A stretch of 64,000 nt of DNA. Source: Spirogloea muscicola. Taxonomy: Eukaryota; Streptophyta; Zygnematophyceae; Spirogloeales; Spirogloeaceae. The position numbers and the translations under genes were made by a program. Under the pieces are notes generated by a model that worked only from the letters and a program-made list of their open reading frames with translations, made no database searches and was not told the DNA's origin. This document shows, one piece after another, positions 11,359 through 22,639 of this stretch; the stretch's first letter is position 1; each line of letters opens with the position of its first letter. Location: contig WELB01000052.1 of NCBI GenBank assembly GCA_009602725.1, positions 434,889-498,888 of the forward strand, written 5' to 3'.

Positions 11359-13330
11359 ATGGAGGCGGGCCTTGCGGTGGTCGGCGCGCGGGCCAGAGGC
11401 TTCTGGCGGGAGAAGGTCAACGCGCTCCGCCTCGCGGTCTCCAGCGCCAGCACCAACCAGTTGTAAGCAGCTGAGCCTAGCCCCTCCTTGCAGCTCCTTG
11501 AAAGTGGTCCAGGAGCAGCCTGCAGTCCACATATACAGCAACAAAGGAGCAGAAGTCGCAAATGCATTGCCTTGCACGACAGACACGAGGCTAAGAGGGG
11601 CTCGCAGCCTCGTGCAGGAAAGACATTGTGCGCTGTGCTAGCAGGCCTTACAGGAGCATGCTGGTTGGTCATGAGTGTTGTGTCGGCACTCATGTTGCTC
11701 TTGGTCATGCTGTGTGGTCGGTATGGCCCATAGTAAACGGTGTATTTTGGCGTCCATCTCACTGGTCACAGTACTGTCAGTCCTCTGAAGTGTACGCAGC
11801 CTGGCCACGCCCCTCCTGATGAGGTTCTGGCCCCTGGCTCTTGCCTCCATGCTCAGGCTGGCGGAAGAGGCAACCAACGCAGATGCCTGGGGCCCAGAGT
11901 CGAGAGTTATGGGTTTGCTAGTGAAGGCTTGTGGGCAACCCTCGGAGTGCCATTGCATCATGAGCGTCGTCTACCAGCGGTTAGTTAGCATGACCATACC
12001 CATTTTCTTTGCAAAGTGTGCAGCCATGAAGTCTTGGCCTGCTCACATGTTGTGTCCTCCAAGTCATTGAGGTGCACAATGCAATGTGATAGTGCTCAGC
12101 TGAGTGCAGCTCTTTGCTCTCAGTGTTGGCAAATTTTACAACCAGGAGCCATTCGGCAGCAGTGTTGTCCGTGTTGTCCACCATCAGTAATGTTGTGCAG
12201 TCACTTTGCTGTTCGCTGTACGTTCTGCAGATATTGAGCAGGATCATAGGGTTTTGATGCAGGTTGGCTCTGGCAAAGAAAGCAGGTGGGCGGCATTGGA
12301 GAGAGGTTCTCAAAGCGCTGACACTCTTGGAGTACCTGATTTTACACGGTCCTGACAGCATTCAGATAGAGTGGACATCAGAGAAGGTCATCCTGGAGGA
12401 GCTCTGCAGATTTGCACACCATGATAAAAGGGGGTAAGTCAAAATGAGGCTCAATCAATATCAAAATTGTATTGACCCAGTGACCGCTGCTCGAAAGTCG
12501 AAAGTCGAAAGTCTTACTTCCCGGCACAAGTCATATATTATGTTCGACAGAGGTTCGGGAAATTTGGTGTGCAATGGATCATTAGTCGTTGAAATGCTGG
12601 GCCACCAGGCAACCTGATCAATTATGTCACTATGGCTTTGTGCAGCTTTGACCGTGGGCAGACTGTACGTTGCAAGGCTACCACAATATGCAACATGCTG
12701 AATGACCCTCAATTCCTACAGCAGGAGCGGGTCAAAGGTGAGCGAGTCAGAAAGGAGATGCAAGGCTTTGGAGCAACGCCCTCTGCATGTTCTCGAAGCA
12801 GCAGCTTTGACAACGTCAGGACAACCATTGCGGAGTCGCTACCAGTGGTATCCAGGACAGCAAAGTCGCAGCCTCCAAGCCCCCTGGTTGGTGGCACGTC
12901 AGCAGACGATCTTGACGACTGCAGCCAAAATACCAATGGTGCGCCGGGCAACGCGGGGGGGGGGCATCTCAATGGCTGGCAGCTAGAAGATGCGAAGCAG
13001 TGGAAAGCGTTCGATGTTCCCTCTGTACGTGGATGGAGTCCCGAGTCTCTGTTCGACTGCCGTCGAGACGAAGACACGCCCACTAGCATTCTGGCAGGGC
13101 CCGACCATCCTTGGGCAGTCAGCAGTGGGTCTCCGCACTCACAAGGGTCAGGTAGACGGGGTGATATGTCATCAGGAACCTCAGTGTCGCCCCTCTGTAG
13201 TACTTTGAACGGGCTCGATCAGGCAGAACCAGAGTCTCTGCCACCTCTTCCCGAAGTGGACTTCTTCACTAGCAGGTTAGAGCATCTGCGGATGCAGGCT
13301 CGAGAGACCGCCACCCCTGCAGAATCATAG
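11359..13330 (+). CDS. ENTH-domain (epsin-like) clathrin adaptor, 4 exons
   Basis: Exons are 11359-11462, 11857-11979, 12263-12433 and 12646-13330, about 360 residues. The N-terminal ~170 residues form an ENTH domain: EEATNADAWGPES, the HWREVLKALTLLEYLILHG helix, then a FDRGQTVRCKATTI-like segment and ERVRKEMQGFG. ENTH domains bind phosphoinositides and recruit clathrin machinery in vesicle budding at the plasma membrane, trans-Golgi network or endosomes. The C-terminal half is Ser/Pro/Asp-rich and probably disordered, as in epsins. It includes DDLDD and several short acidic Trp/Phe motifs (KAFDVPSV, SPESLFD) that could bind adaptors, but I see no classical DPW or NPF repeats. Phases agree at all junctions. 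Confidence 0.88.
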
Positions 13331-13589
13331 CTATTTCAGCAGCCTTGTCCCATTCCCGTGCTCTGATTGCACAGGTACATAGATGGGCACTTTGTTGGCC
13401 AGAAAGCTGGCTCACAAGTGCATTATCAGTTCACTCACAACATTACAGAGTGCACGGTGACAAATCGTCACTGTCCTACGATTTCGAGGCCATGTACCTC
13501 CCCTTGCATCGTTGACACTTCCACCATCTCCATATGCAGCAGGATATCATACATGTGATATGAGTCAGTAGTTTGTCTCTAGTTGTAGC

Positions 13590-13995
13590 ATGGGATACAA
13601 GAAAGAATTACGAGTGCGGCAGCTGCCAAGTCGTTTACCAAGGAGTTAAGCCAGTGCGTCAAACCCAGTGCATCTGTTGTACAGCCATTGAGCTCACGGC
13701 TATGACCCTCTTGTGGAGAAGCTTGCAGACCGAGTATGGAATGAGCATCCCGAAGTCCGTATTCTTCGAAAGCAGCTGCAGGCACCGCACCCGTTCTCCC
13801 GTGTTGGTGGTAGAAGGGCTTGGAATTTGCAATCTGGTACTCAGGCATCGATCAGCAACCTATACGTATTGACCAGTGGTTACTGAGCGGGTCACTTTTT
13901 GCAGTGGGGGATGTACGTCATCTGGTGTGCTTGCCTTCGTACTTGGCCATGCTGGCGTTCGCTTGTTTCCAAATACTCGACAAATCCCTTATCCA
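13590..13995 (+). mobile_element. Degenerate LINE family A 3' end
   Basis: From about 13800 the coding end (GGTGGTAGAAGGGCTT, then ATCAGCAACCTATACGTATT and a stop) and the 3' UTR with GTGTGCTTGCCTTCGTACTT match the 24.5 kb copy. It ends near 13995 at the CCAAATACTCGACAAAT-like tail. The part before 13800 is too diverged to assign with confidence. Confidence 0.65.
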
Positions 13996-14034
13996 TCGCA
14001 ACCCCAGTGAAAGCCAACCCTGGCTCTGAACCCC

Positions 14035-14065
14035 AGCACAAACCCTAGCACAAACCCTAGCCCCC
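14035..14065 (+). promoter_or_regulatory. Two exact telo-boxes upstream of REV1
   Basis: AAACCCTAG occurs at 14040-14048 and 14052-14060, about 100 bases before the REV1 ATG. Telo-boxes are known plant promoter elements of growth- and replication-linked genes. The role here is inferred. Confidence 0.5.
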
Positions 14066-14157
14066 TCTCCGCCTCCTCAGTGATCTCCACTGCGGCAGGC
14101 AGGCGGCCTCATGGTGCCGCCGCTGCGGCGGCCGCCGGAAAGCACCGCAGCGGCTCC

Positions 14158-17100
14158 ATGGCGTCGCCACACTCGCGGACGGCCCCAGCCTGCGACGAGG
14201 TCGCTGCAGGGCCGTCGCCTCCGACGCGACTGCCAGCGCCAGCATGTGCTGGGGAGGGCCCGGGCGAACAACGACGAGGTAGCGGCGCCGGCACCAGGCA
14301 GAGCGGCGTGGCGCTGCCGCCGTGGTCGCCGCAGCGCCAGGAGAGCGTCAGCCGGCGGGAGAGCCTGCAGAAGGGCGAGAATGCGTCGTGGAACGGCGAC
14401 ATGGGCAAGTGAGCGCCGCGGCTCTTAGCTCAGCTATGGCTTCCATGAGGAGCCCTTCTCATCAGCAGATATCACAGCAATAGAACAATACCTTCAGGCT
14501 TTGCTTACTCTTCAAAACTTTTAGCTGATTATCACACGCCTTGCGTGCCCACCATGCTGGCGGGCTGCAACTGCTGCGCACGTTTCTCGTCCTACCAGAG
14601 CTTGGAGGCAGACGAATCACAGTACCAAAGTCATGCTCGCTGTTGACAGACGCTGTCGGCCCTGTCCCTGAGAGGAGGTGCCTCTTTGATGTGTCGTCAC
14701 GGCAAGCTGCAGGTACATGGAGGAGAAGAACCGCAAGTTGCGGGAGCAGTACAAGAACAACCAGGCTGGTGAGACCCTGTTCAGGTCAGTGGCTTCCACA
14801 CAATATGTGTCGTTCATCTTCGTGCTGCTGTGCGTAGCTGTGACTTTGCACTGATGCTGACCATGCATTTGTGGATTCTCATGAAGGCGACCAGCAGAGA
14901 CTGACATCTTTCAAGGTGTTACCATCTGGGTGAACGGGTATACAACACCGCCTCATCAGGTTAGTGGGAATGAGTTAGTCCCGATCTTGAAGTTGACTAT
15001 TGCTACGTTTGAGCTAGAGGAGCATGGCTGGAAAATTGCTATACTGGTCCTCAATTGCCTTCCTTGTTTGCAGGAGTTGCGGCATCTGATGATGTGCCAT
15101 GGAGGCCTTTTCGAGAATTACTACTCCCGGGAACGAGTGACTCACATTGTCTGTGCTAATCTGCCAGATGGCAAATTGAAAGAGTACAGGTGCAAATTGC
15201 TGCGTTGCTTGCTTTGCTTTGCTGTTCTGGGACAGTAAAACATAGCAGTCTCCAGGAAAGCCATGCATCAGCACCAGCCAATTGCACCGAAGACAGTGCA
15301 TGGTGTGCATACGAATGAATCTTGACATGTGAGAGGTACCACACTGCCTCACTGAAGCCGTAGCTGTGCAGAAAGATGTGGTCATTGCCACCAATTGTCA
15401 AGCCTGGATGGGTGACTGACTCCATAAAGGCCGGAACGTTGCTACCTGGTATGTGTGTGAGATTGACATTGACCGCATGCTTGCAACAATAGTAGCTGCA
15501 CTCATCTATCATGTTATTCCACATCTACAGAAAGCACGGGCAGGTGTGAGTGAGTAGAACCCGAATGCTTTTGTGTCAAAGGTCTATGTTGGCATTACAC
15601 AAGATTTATGCACCTACTTACAGCCACCATTTCACTTTGCTGTGCAGCCAGTGACTACCAGCTGGAGAGGCTGGCATATGATCATCCTGGTCAGCAAACT
15701 CTCAGCGGCTTTCTCAGAGAGAAAACGGCGTCTGTTCAAGCTCAGGATGGACAGGAGGGTCTACAGGGAAAAGGCTTTGCAGATATATCTTCTGGAAGAG
15801 AGTCTGAGCTTGTTAATGGCCACCTCACAGACGCACTTGAGAGCACACCATCAAAAGATAATATTAGTCCACAACATGCAGGCAACCATGTCATTGGCCA
15901 GGAAAGTCCAGCCCAGACCAATGAGCAGTTACCTGTTTACTCGAGACAACAACGACCATCTGAGCGACACAAGGAAGGAGATGACTCGGACCAGCAAAGG
16001 CCACAGGGCCACAATGATCATTGTCCTGGGAGGATGAACACCGCAGGTCCTTTGCTGACTGTGGAGGACAATGAGGGGGATAGAGAGCCAGTCTCCAATG
16101 ATGTTGCCGCAGTGGGAAAGAATAATTACGATGCAAGTGCAAGCTCCAGGCTCTTTGTGCAGCGTGCTCCTCGCTCGAGATCCACGCAGGACGATCCAAA
16201 TTTCATCCAGAACTACTACAAATATTCCAGGCTACATTTTATTGGGACCTGGCGTAATAGATACTTGAACTCCAGGGCTTTGGCAGCAGACAATAGTCCG
16301 TCAACCACTATACGAGTGAAGAAAGGGCCTCCAGCAATTATTCACATTGACATGGACTGCTTCTTCGTGTCAGCTGTCATTCGGCACAGGCCAGAGCTAG
16401 CAAGTCAGCCTGTGGCTGTGTGCCACTCTGACAATGCCAATGGCTCTGCAGAGATTTCGTCAGCCAATTATGCAGCCAGGACATTTGGCATCTCGGCTGG
16501 CATGTTCATGAGGGAGGCAAAGCGCAGGTGCCCATCGCTGGTGGTGGTGCCTTACGATTTCGAAGGCTATCAGAAAGTTGCGGACATACTGTACGAGATT
16601 CTTCACCGCTACACAGACATCGTACAGGCAAGCAGCAGTAACCAACCCATTGCCACACAACCACAGAGGCTGGAATTGATGTCAGTACTAAGGTGGAACC
16701 CCTTATGTTACTGTACAGAAGTTAGTCAGAATGGAAATCTGAAGCAAAACCTGTGGTCATCCCTTACTGACGCCACCTCGATGCTCAGGCTCTCAGTTGC
16801 GACGAGGCCTTTTTGGACGTCACTGGACTTGGAGATCCAGAGGCCATCGCTCACAAGATCAGGCATGAGATATTTGAGTACACGGGCTGCACAGCAAGTG
16901 CAGGCGTAGCAAGCAACCCACTCTTGGCTCGTCTAGCCACCCGCAGGGCCAAACCGAACGGGTTGTTCTATCTTCCAGAAGATAAGGTGGCAACCTATCC
17001 AGAAAATAGCAGGAGGCATATGCATGCAGCCACAAACTGATGCTTATGTTTGAACATGTGTTTGGCATTTGTTTAACATACTCAACTGTCAGTTGTGCTG

Positions 17101-20100
17101 AAATGTAAGACTCAAGCACGGTTTGGGTGTGCACTCAGGTTGCTGCATTCATGAGCAATCTGGCGGTCGCAGATCTGCATGGTGTTGGGTGGAATCTGCA
17201 GGAAAAGCTCAGAGCAAAGGGAATTGATGCATGCTCTGAGCTTCGAGCTCGTTCTAAGGTAAGAAATGTGGCTCATACTGTAGAAATTGTGGCTCATATG
17301 GCATGCTTGCTTTTGTGAACTTACTTGTGTGCACAGGTTTGAGTCTGGCATTTTGCCTGCGATAGTGCTCGTGTGAATCATAAATTGTGCTGCTTTCTTC
17401 TGTACACTTATGACAGGAATGGTTGAGGACTGAATTTGGGATGAAGACTGGTGACATGTTGTACTGCTTTGCCCGTGGAGAGGACAACAGGCCGGTGCAA
17501 GCTGCGCAGGATAGGAAATCAATAGGGGCCGAAGTCAATTGGGGTGTTCGATTCAAGAGTGAGATGGATGGCCATAAGTTTCTGGAAGGTCTTGTCCGCG
17601 AGGTCTGTGCAAGACTTGCTGAGGCGTCCATGATAGGCCGTACTTTCACAATGAAGGTGGGTCGGTCATATGTTCTCGAGTGGCAACTTTGAGCACCTCA
17701 TTGGGCCATTCTGGGCTCTCAAAGTTCCAATTGACCTGTGCAATGTCTTGGCAAGTGCGACACTGTTGACTCACGTGCTCTGTGCTCAGGCGAAGAAGAG
17801 GAAGCCAGGCGCACAGGAGCCTTCCAAGTTTATGGGTTGCGGATGGTGCGTCAATCTGAGACGCTCTGCAACACTCGGAACTTCAACCAGTTCTCTGCTG
17901 GTCGTGCAGCGGGTCGCCAAGCAGCTCTGGGATTCGCTTCGGCTGGATCCGCTGGAGGTGAGAGGTATGGGCTTGCAGGTCACGCGGCTGGAGCATTTGC
18001 CACCAGCTGGGTCTGCTCATCTTACCGGTAACGTTTTTCACAGACCCTTAGCTGTGACAACCTGCCTTTGAGGTCTTCAACACATGGCAAGGCTTCTGCC
18101 ACAATGTAGAAAAACAGATTACTATAGCTTGCAAGATTCATTTCTGTCTATGTTGTCACTTGCAGATAATTCCATGCACGCCTTTATTTCCCCTCTTATA
18201 GAGGGAGGGGAAGTTGCTGAATACTCTTATGACTTCCCCCCCTCATCAGTCCCCCACACGCGAGCTGAGGGGGACGAGACTGCAGAAGCAGCTCGGCAGC
18301 TTGCCAAGTCTGGGACATCGTTGGACTCCAATACTATACCTTGGACACGGCAAGCTGTGCAGCAAGTTGGCATCACAAACTCCACACCTGCGCCTCTAGA
18401 AACGCCTTGTGATCTGGCAATCTCTTGTACTCCAAAATTGATTGAGATTCCACCAAGTACTCTTGAGCTTCCACCAAGGGTTTCCCAGCTGGACCAGTCT
18501 GTCATCATGGACTTGCCAAGTGACATCCTGTCGGAGCTGAAAGCAATGTACCCATCCCTGCCAGACGCCAGTCCTGCAGTGCACACCATCGCCGTGCCTG
18601 TCACTTTTCCTTCGCCAGGCAGTGGAGCTGCAAAGGGCGACTCTATCGACAAATTCGAATCCGTCCATGATATTTCTGACATCACAGGCAATGAGGGCAT
18701 GATATTAGCCTTGCCTCCTGCTTCGCAGGTGCTCCACTTCCCTGCTATATGTTATGATACTTGGTCACCTTTGTCTTTCATCCAATGGAACGGGCTACAC
18801 TGACCATTCCACTGATAACACTGTCCATACCTTATTGCGCTGCAAATGCAGCTGGATCAAGAAGTATTGGATGCCTTGCCTTTACCTGTTCGTCGGGAGC
18901 TTGAGCTTGCATATATGGACAATCGTCAGACAAGCATGCATCCTCGGCTGCACAGTAGCAGAGGGTCTGTTTCCCCTCCAAATAGGGAGGCTGCGCAAAG
19001 GTGTGTATTGTGAACCAGTCTTGTACGTCCTGTGTGCTCAGAGTCTGTAAGATTAGCTGCTGTTAGATGACGTAAGGTTGCGGCACAAATATCTGAATTT
19101 GATCCAAACCATGTACACAGTGCATGCAGTAATGACCAACCTTTGTGCAGGCATAGAGGCAAGAGCACAAGGGCCAGCGCCGTGGTGTCACTTGCAAAGC
19201 GGCAGAAGACGCTCTTGCAGGTTGTGAAAAACCAGATGGTTCTCAGTCCAGGAGCAGGCCACCCTCAGCAGAACGAAATTGCGATGCCTTTGCAGCCAGA
19301 TTCTGTCAACAAGGCCAGCACCATCATCACTGAACATAGAAAGAATGATGACCACATGATTGACCAATTCCCTACGGAGGTGCAAATTGCGCAACCTTCG
19401 TCGCCAGCTGAGCAACAGTATAGTCCATTGACGACCTCTCTTAGAGGTCAAAGAGAGGTGAATGTCATGAGCTTGCAAATGGCAAATGACTCACCAGAAA
19501 CAAAATCAGAGCTCCAAGCGAAACAAGATATTTATCACACTCCAGCATGCCATGAGCGAGCCACAGGACTCTGGCACGGAGATCCTCCTGAGTGGGTGCA
19601 ATTTTTACAATCAGAGGAATGGCTTGTTGGGCAAGGTAGCCAGCTGCAAGCTTTGTTGGGCTCTTACACCCAAGACACTCGTCAAAGCCTAAGTCAGGCG
19701 TTGGCCTGCTTGTCATTGGCTGAACGTCAGAGCAAGATTGAGCCCAAGGAGCAGCTTGTGGCCTTGCTAGAGCAGGTTGTGCTGCAGTACGTACAAGGGA
19801 AGGTTGAGTCAGATCTTGAGGAGATCTACTTTCTCATGCGAAGACTTCGCAGGTAATGTGTCCACAGAGCAAACCCCACAAACGATTCTGGTAGTCAATC
19901 TTGGAGTCCTTGTAAGAGTTGGCACTTAAGGCCTGCTTTTCCTTTAGATAGATCTGACTCTTGACCTGTGATCCAAGACAGGCTAGCTGATGTGGACCCG
20001 TTCTGGAGTCAAGTGGAGGAACATGCGCGTTTCCCCGTGCAGGTGGTACTTTACATCAGTGCTTGCTCCTGTGATGTTGCTCTTAGTTGGTATGCATGGC

Positions 20101-20283
20101 TGGCTGTATTTACAGCCTTTCGAAACCTTGGATATGCTGACGTACTGCAATTAGCTGCTAAAGACCATAGCTACTAAGTCCATAATAGTAAACCATGCAC
20201 AATGTGCAATCTGCTCAGGATTCGTGAGAAATTGGCAGGTACTTGTCTGTGATGTCTACGGTGGACCCCTTGTCTTGTCATGA
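14158..20283 (+). CDS. REV1: DNA repair polymerase REV1, 15 exons
   Basis: Exons: 14158-14408, 14713-14768, 14898-14959, 15074-15189, 15372-15448, 15648-16627, 16789-16986, 17139-17258, 17417-17656, 17790-18027, 18166-18728, 18852-19000, 19151-19852, 19982-20042, 20239-20283. The product is about 1285 residues. Order: MGKYMEEKNRKL lead-in; BRCT domain (about 105-190, GVTIWVNGYT, ENYYSRERVTHIVCANLPD); linker; Y-family catalytic core with metal-binding HIDMDCFF (about 421) and SCDEAFLD (about 517); little finger; two ubiquitin-binding UBM motifs (about 888, DQSVIMDLPSDI, and 968, DQEVLDALPLPV); and a C-terminal domain (about 1185-1285) that in other REV1 proteins binds REV7 and Y-family polymerases. 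REV1 inserts dCMP opposite abasic sites and scaffolds translesion synthesis. Catalytic residues are intact. The last two exons are short and easily missed; they complete the C-terminal domain. Intron 6 is GC-AG. Confidence 0.93.
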
Positions 20284-20506
20284 AAAGCAAACATCACGAT
20301 TGCCTGCCCATGATATACAACAACAATATTCGCGGATTCTCCTGACACTGTCAACCATCAAGGCATCAGCTGGGCGTAACTGCAATACAAGAGGTAGACT
20401 ACAGTACTTACATCAGTCTTTGGCTGACTCTGGAAGACCAAGCTTGACTGCATGCATGTGCTCTTCTACCAGCCATGGCCATGTGCCTCTGTACTAGCAC
20501 AACAAC

Positions 20507-20662
20507 TTAGCCTTGTTTGCACTTTGCAGGCTGCAACTCTCCCTCCAATTGCTTGGGTAGTACACTGCGAGCTTCTTCAACTTCTAGTGGCTTGGCATAC
20601 TGCGTGATCTGCAAGGGATCATGGTAGTTGCCAGGGGCTAAGCGGTCTGCCCAGTGTTCAGC
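20507..20662 (-). CDS. Orphan last exon of an unidentified gene
   Basis: After an acceptor-like ACTTAG, 51 codons run to a TAA. The peptide has the look of a real conserved protein end (AEHWADRLAPGNYHDPLQ, then QYAKPLEVEEARSVLPKQL), but I cannot name the family. No upstream exon was found on the minus strand between here and 21.7 kb; an antisense gyrase fragment occupies much of that space. It could be the end of a real gene with diverged upstream exons, or an isolated exon fragment. Confidence 0.45.
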   Translation of the reverse strand, partial: AEHWADRLAPGNYHDPLQITQYAKPLEVEEARSVLPKQLEGELQPAKCKQG

Positions 20663-20734
20663 CTAAGTTCCGATGCCAAGGGTTGAGAAAGCACTCTATT
20701 CAGCGCCAGCTCAGCAAATGAAACCCTTAGACAC

Positions 20735-20822
20735 GTCCAGCGGCTGCTGACCGCTGTGTTTGCGGACGCTTCCTCTGCCGTTGAAGTGTCACCTTCCCCG
20801 CTGACTCGCGAGCAGCACGCGG
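20735..20822 (+). repeat. Block shared with the gene at 25.8-26.5 kb
   Basis: About 85 bases beginning CAGCGGCTGCTGACCGCTGT match 26317-26400 with only two or three differences. The match ends abruptly just before the gyrase B exon. This is a recent duplication of coding sequence. Confidence 0.8.
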
Positions 20823-20838
20823 ATCACTGCTGCCTTAG

Positions 20839-21203
20839 GGCTGGGGGAGATGATGCCTGAGCAGCTCTGGGAGACAACGCTTGACCCGTCCAAGCGCACC
20901 TTGAAGCAGCTCACAGTGGAGGAGATGGCAGAAGCCAGCCATGTCTTCTCCGTCCCTATGGGCAACAAGGTACAGTGGCTTGCCATTTCTACATTTACTC
21001 ATTTGTTCTGCTGGTGTTCCTTCTTCAGCTTGCGAAAGGCTATAATGGGCACTTTGCTGAAAGTAGCCATGAGCATCTTGGTTGCTTCCTACTGTATTCA
21101 CGCCTAGTTGACAATAATCGAGGAGCATTTACAGGTCCGGCCTCGCCGACAGCTCATTGAGACCATGGCGCCTAGGATGAATCTGCAGATGCTAGACGTG
21201 TAA
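20839..21203 (+). pseudogene. DNA gyrase subunit B, last two exons only
   Basis: Exon pieces 20839-20969 and 21135-21203 encode the C-terminal tail of GyrB: LGEMMPEQLWETTLDP, KQLTVEEMAEASHVFSV, then RPRRQLIETMAP and a stop. Gyrase B is the ATPase subunit of the type II topoisomerase of plastids and mitochondria in plants and algae. The catalytic ATPase and Toprim regions are absent. Upstream, in place of the preceding exon, lies a block copied from another gene. The splice sites are still good and the frame is open, so it could be a recent duplicate or the distal end of a gene broken by rearrangement. FSVPMG replaces the usual FSVLMG. The residual ORF could also be joined to an unseen far-upstream exon. 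Confidence 0.7.
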
Positions 21204-21721
21204 CAAGTTAGACTCTCCCCCATGTCCTACTATTTCTAAAGCATGATGTTGAACCTACATGTTCGAACCTTCAAGTAACTCGCTGTGAAGGGGCGGTACT
21301 TTGGTAAGGCATGCTGATGCTGAACCCACAGCATGCCTTACCTCTTAGTCATACTTAAGAAAGGCGAATGACTTAGTTGTAACCACTCATCGCCTAGGTG
21401 TAGCCTGATGTAGGTGTCACTACTTGTCCCACCCTAGCACTAGCAGACAGTGGATTGAAACTTCACTTCTTGTGATGACAGATGAGGAATAATTCTTGAC
21501 TGCTTATCAGGGGAATTGAGTAGATGACTCGAGCATATGCCACAACACCAAAATCAATGAATGGGCATGTGCTCCTTAAGCTTTTATGTGTAGGATAGCT
21601 TGTAGCAGGCCTTCACCACATTGCTGCAGCTTAGAATGGTGACCAACAGTGAGACAGCGAATGAAAAGGCCACCATGCGAACACCAGGTGGTTTTAGCAT
21701 GGGGGCATAAGTCGTCTGCGC
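21204..21721. other. Intergenic, no gene seen
   Basis: AT-richer sequence. A short inverted pair, GCATGCTGATGCTGAAC and CACAGCATGCCTTAC, lies near 21309-21341. No exon was recognised. Confidence 0.4.
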
Positions 21722-22276
21722 ATGATGCTTGCTGCCCTCACCTGCGAGCAGGCCAACTGGGACATCAGTCGCATCAATAAGCTGCTTCTTGATTGGCTCC
21801 GCATCCAGGCTGCCCAGGAGCAGGAAAAGGAGAGATGGACAGGGTTGACTGAAAGATTTCCTGCTCCAAACGCAGGCACAGGAGCGCCCAGAGCAGGAAG
21901 TCTGTCAGGTTATGGGCCCACCGGGCGGCTCGCTTCCTGTGCTCAATACCAAACTATCTCGTGAGCCGAAGTGGCTAGTCAGCAAGTTCAAGATGGCGAA
22001 GTTGCTCCACTTTCTACAACAAATTGGTCTGCTGTAGAGCCCACAGCAAACGGAGGGCTATGTCGGCCCTTCTCTCGAGGGAACATCACTGCCTCAGCGA
22101 CTCTTGTGGCGGATCTGTCTGATGAGGAACTGACTGGAGTTGTTAACAAGGCTTTGGCAAGCGGGATACGGCGGGAACATCTGAAGAACAAATTTCAATA
22201 TAGAGGACTTGACAGTGCGTACTATCTCAGCATGAGATTGCGCGAGCGCAGGAAGGAGGAGGACGACCAATACTAG
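21722..22276 (+). CDS. Unassigned protein, possibly 2 exons
   Basis: An open frame from 21722 ends at a TGA at 21962-21964 and reopens in the same frame to a stop at 22276. A 57-base intron (21909-21965, GTTATG ... GTGAG) would remove the stop and keep phase, giving about 165 residues; it would be shorter than any other intron here. The frame extends upstream of the first ATG to an acceptor-like TTTTAG near 21690, so earlier exons are possible. The peptide contains a charged helical start (WDISRINKLLLDWLRIQ) and a C-terminal DLSDEELTGVVNKALASG ... MRLRERRKEE region. I do not recognise the family. Confidence 0.42.
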
Positions 22277-22329
22277 AATTCGTGAACAGAGCGGAATCAG
22301 TGGCTTCCAGGAGCCAAGTCTCTCTAACC

Positions 22330-22495
22330 TGAGGCTGGGTAGCAGGGGTTACTGAGTGCTTCATAGCTGCTTAATTTCTCTTTGTGCTTGTTTTTCATTT
22401 GCTTCCCCTGGCCCCTTCTCGTACTCTCTTCATTTTTGTTGGGCTGGCTTTTTCCAGCCCCTATCCTCAATGGGCGAGCCCTTCTTCTTTCGCCC
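22330..22495 (+). mobile_element. Family B LINE 3' end
   Basis: It begins within the C-terminal coding part (GGTTACTGAGTGC) and runs through CTTCCCCTGGCCCC and the hairpin (GGGCTGGCTTTTTCCAGCCC) to GGGCGAGCCCTTCTTCTTTC. It belongs to the same subfamily as the copies at 23.0, 58.65 and 59.0 kb. Confidence 0.75.
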
Positions 22496-22639
22496 ACTGC
22501 TCCTCCTTGCTTGCCAGTACCCACGCCACCTTCCTTGAGTCCCTGCCGGCCTGCTTCGTTCCGGAGGCTACCGCCGTCACCGCCATGGGCAAGAATATAT
22601 GGCTCGCCCATAGATATATAGCATAGCAAGAAGGCCGTC

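Noticed and set aside
19857-19900. Reading the end of REV1 exon 13 as the end of the protein (stop at 19854-19856)
   Set aside because: The AGGTAATG there is a donor, and two further exons complete the known C-terminal domain in phase.
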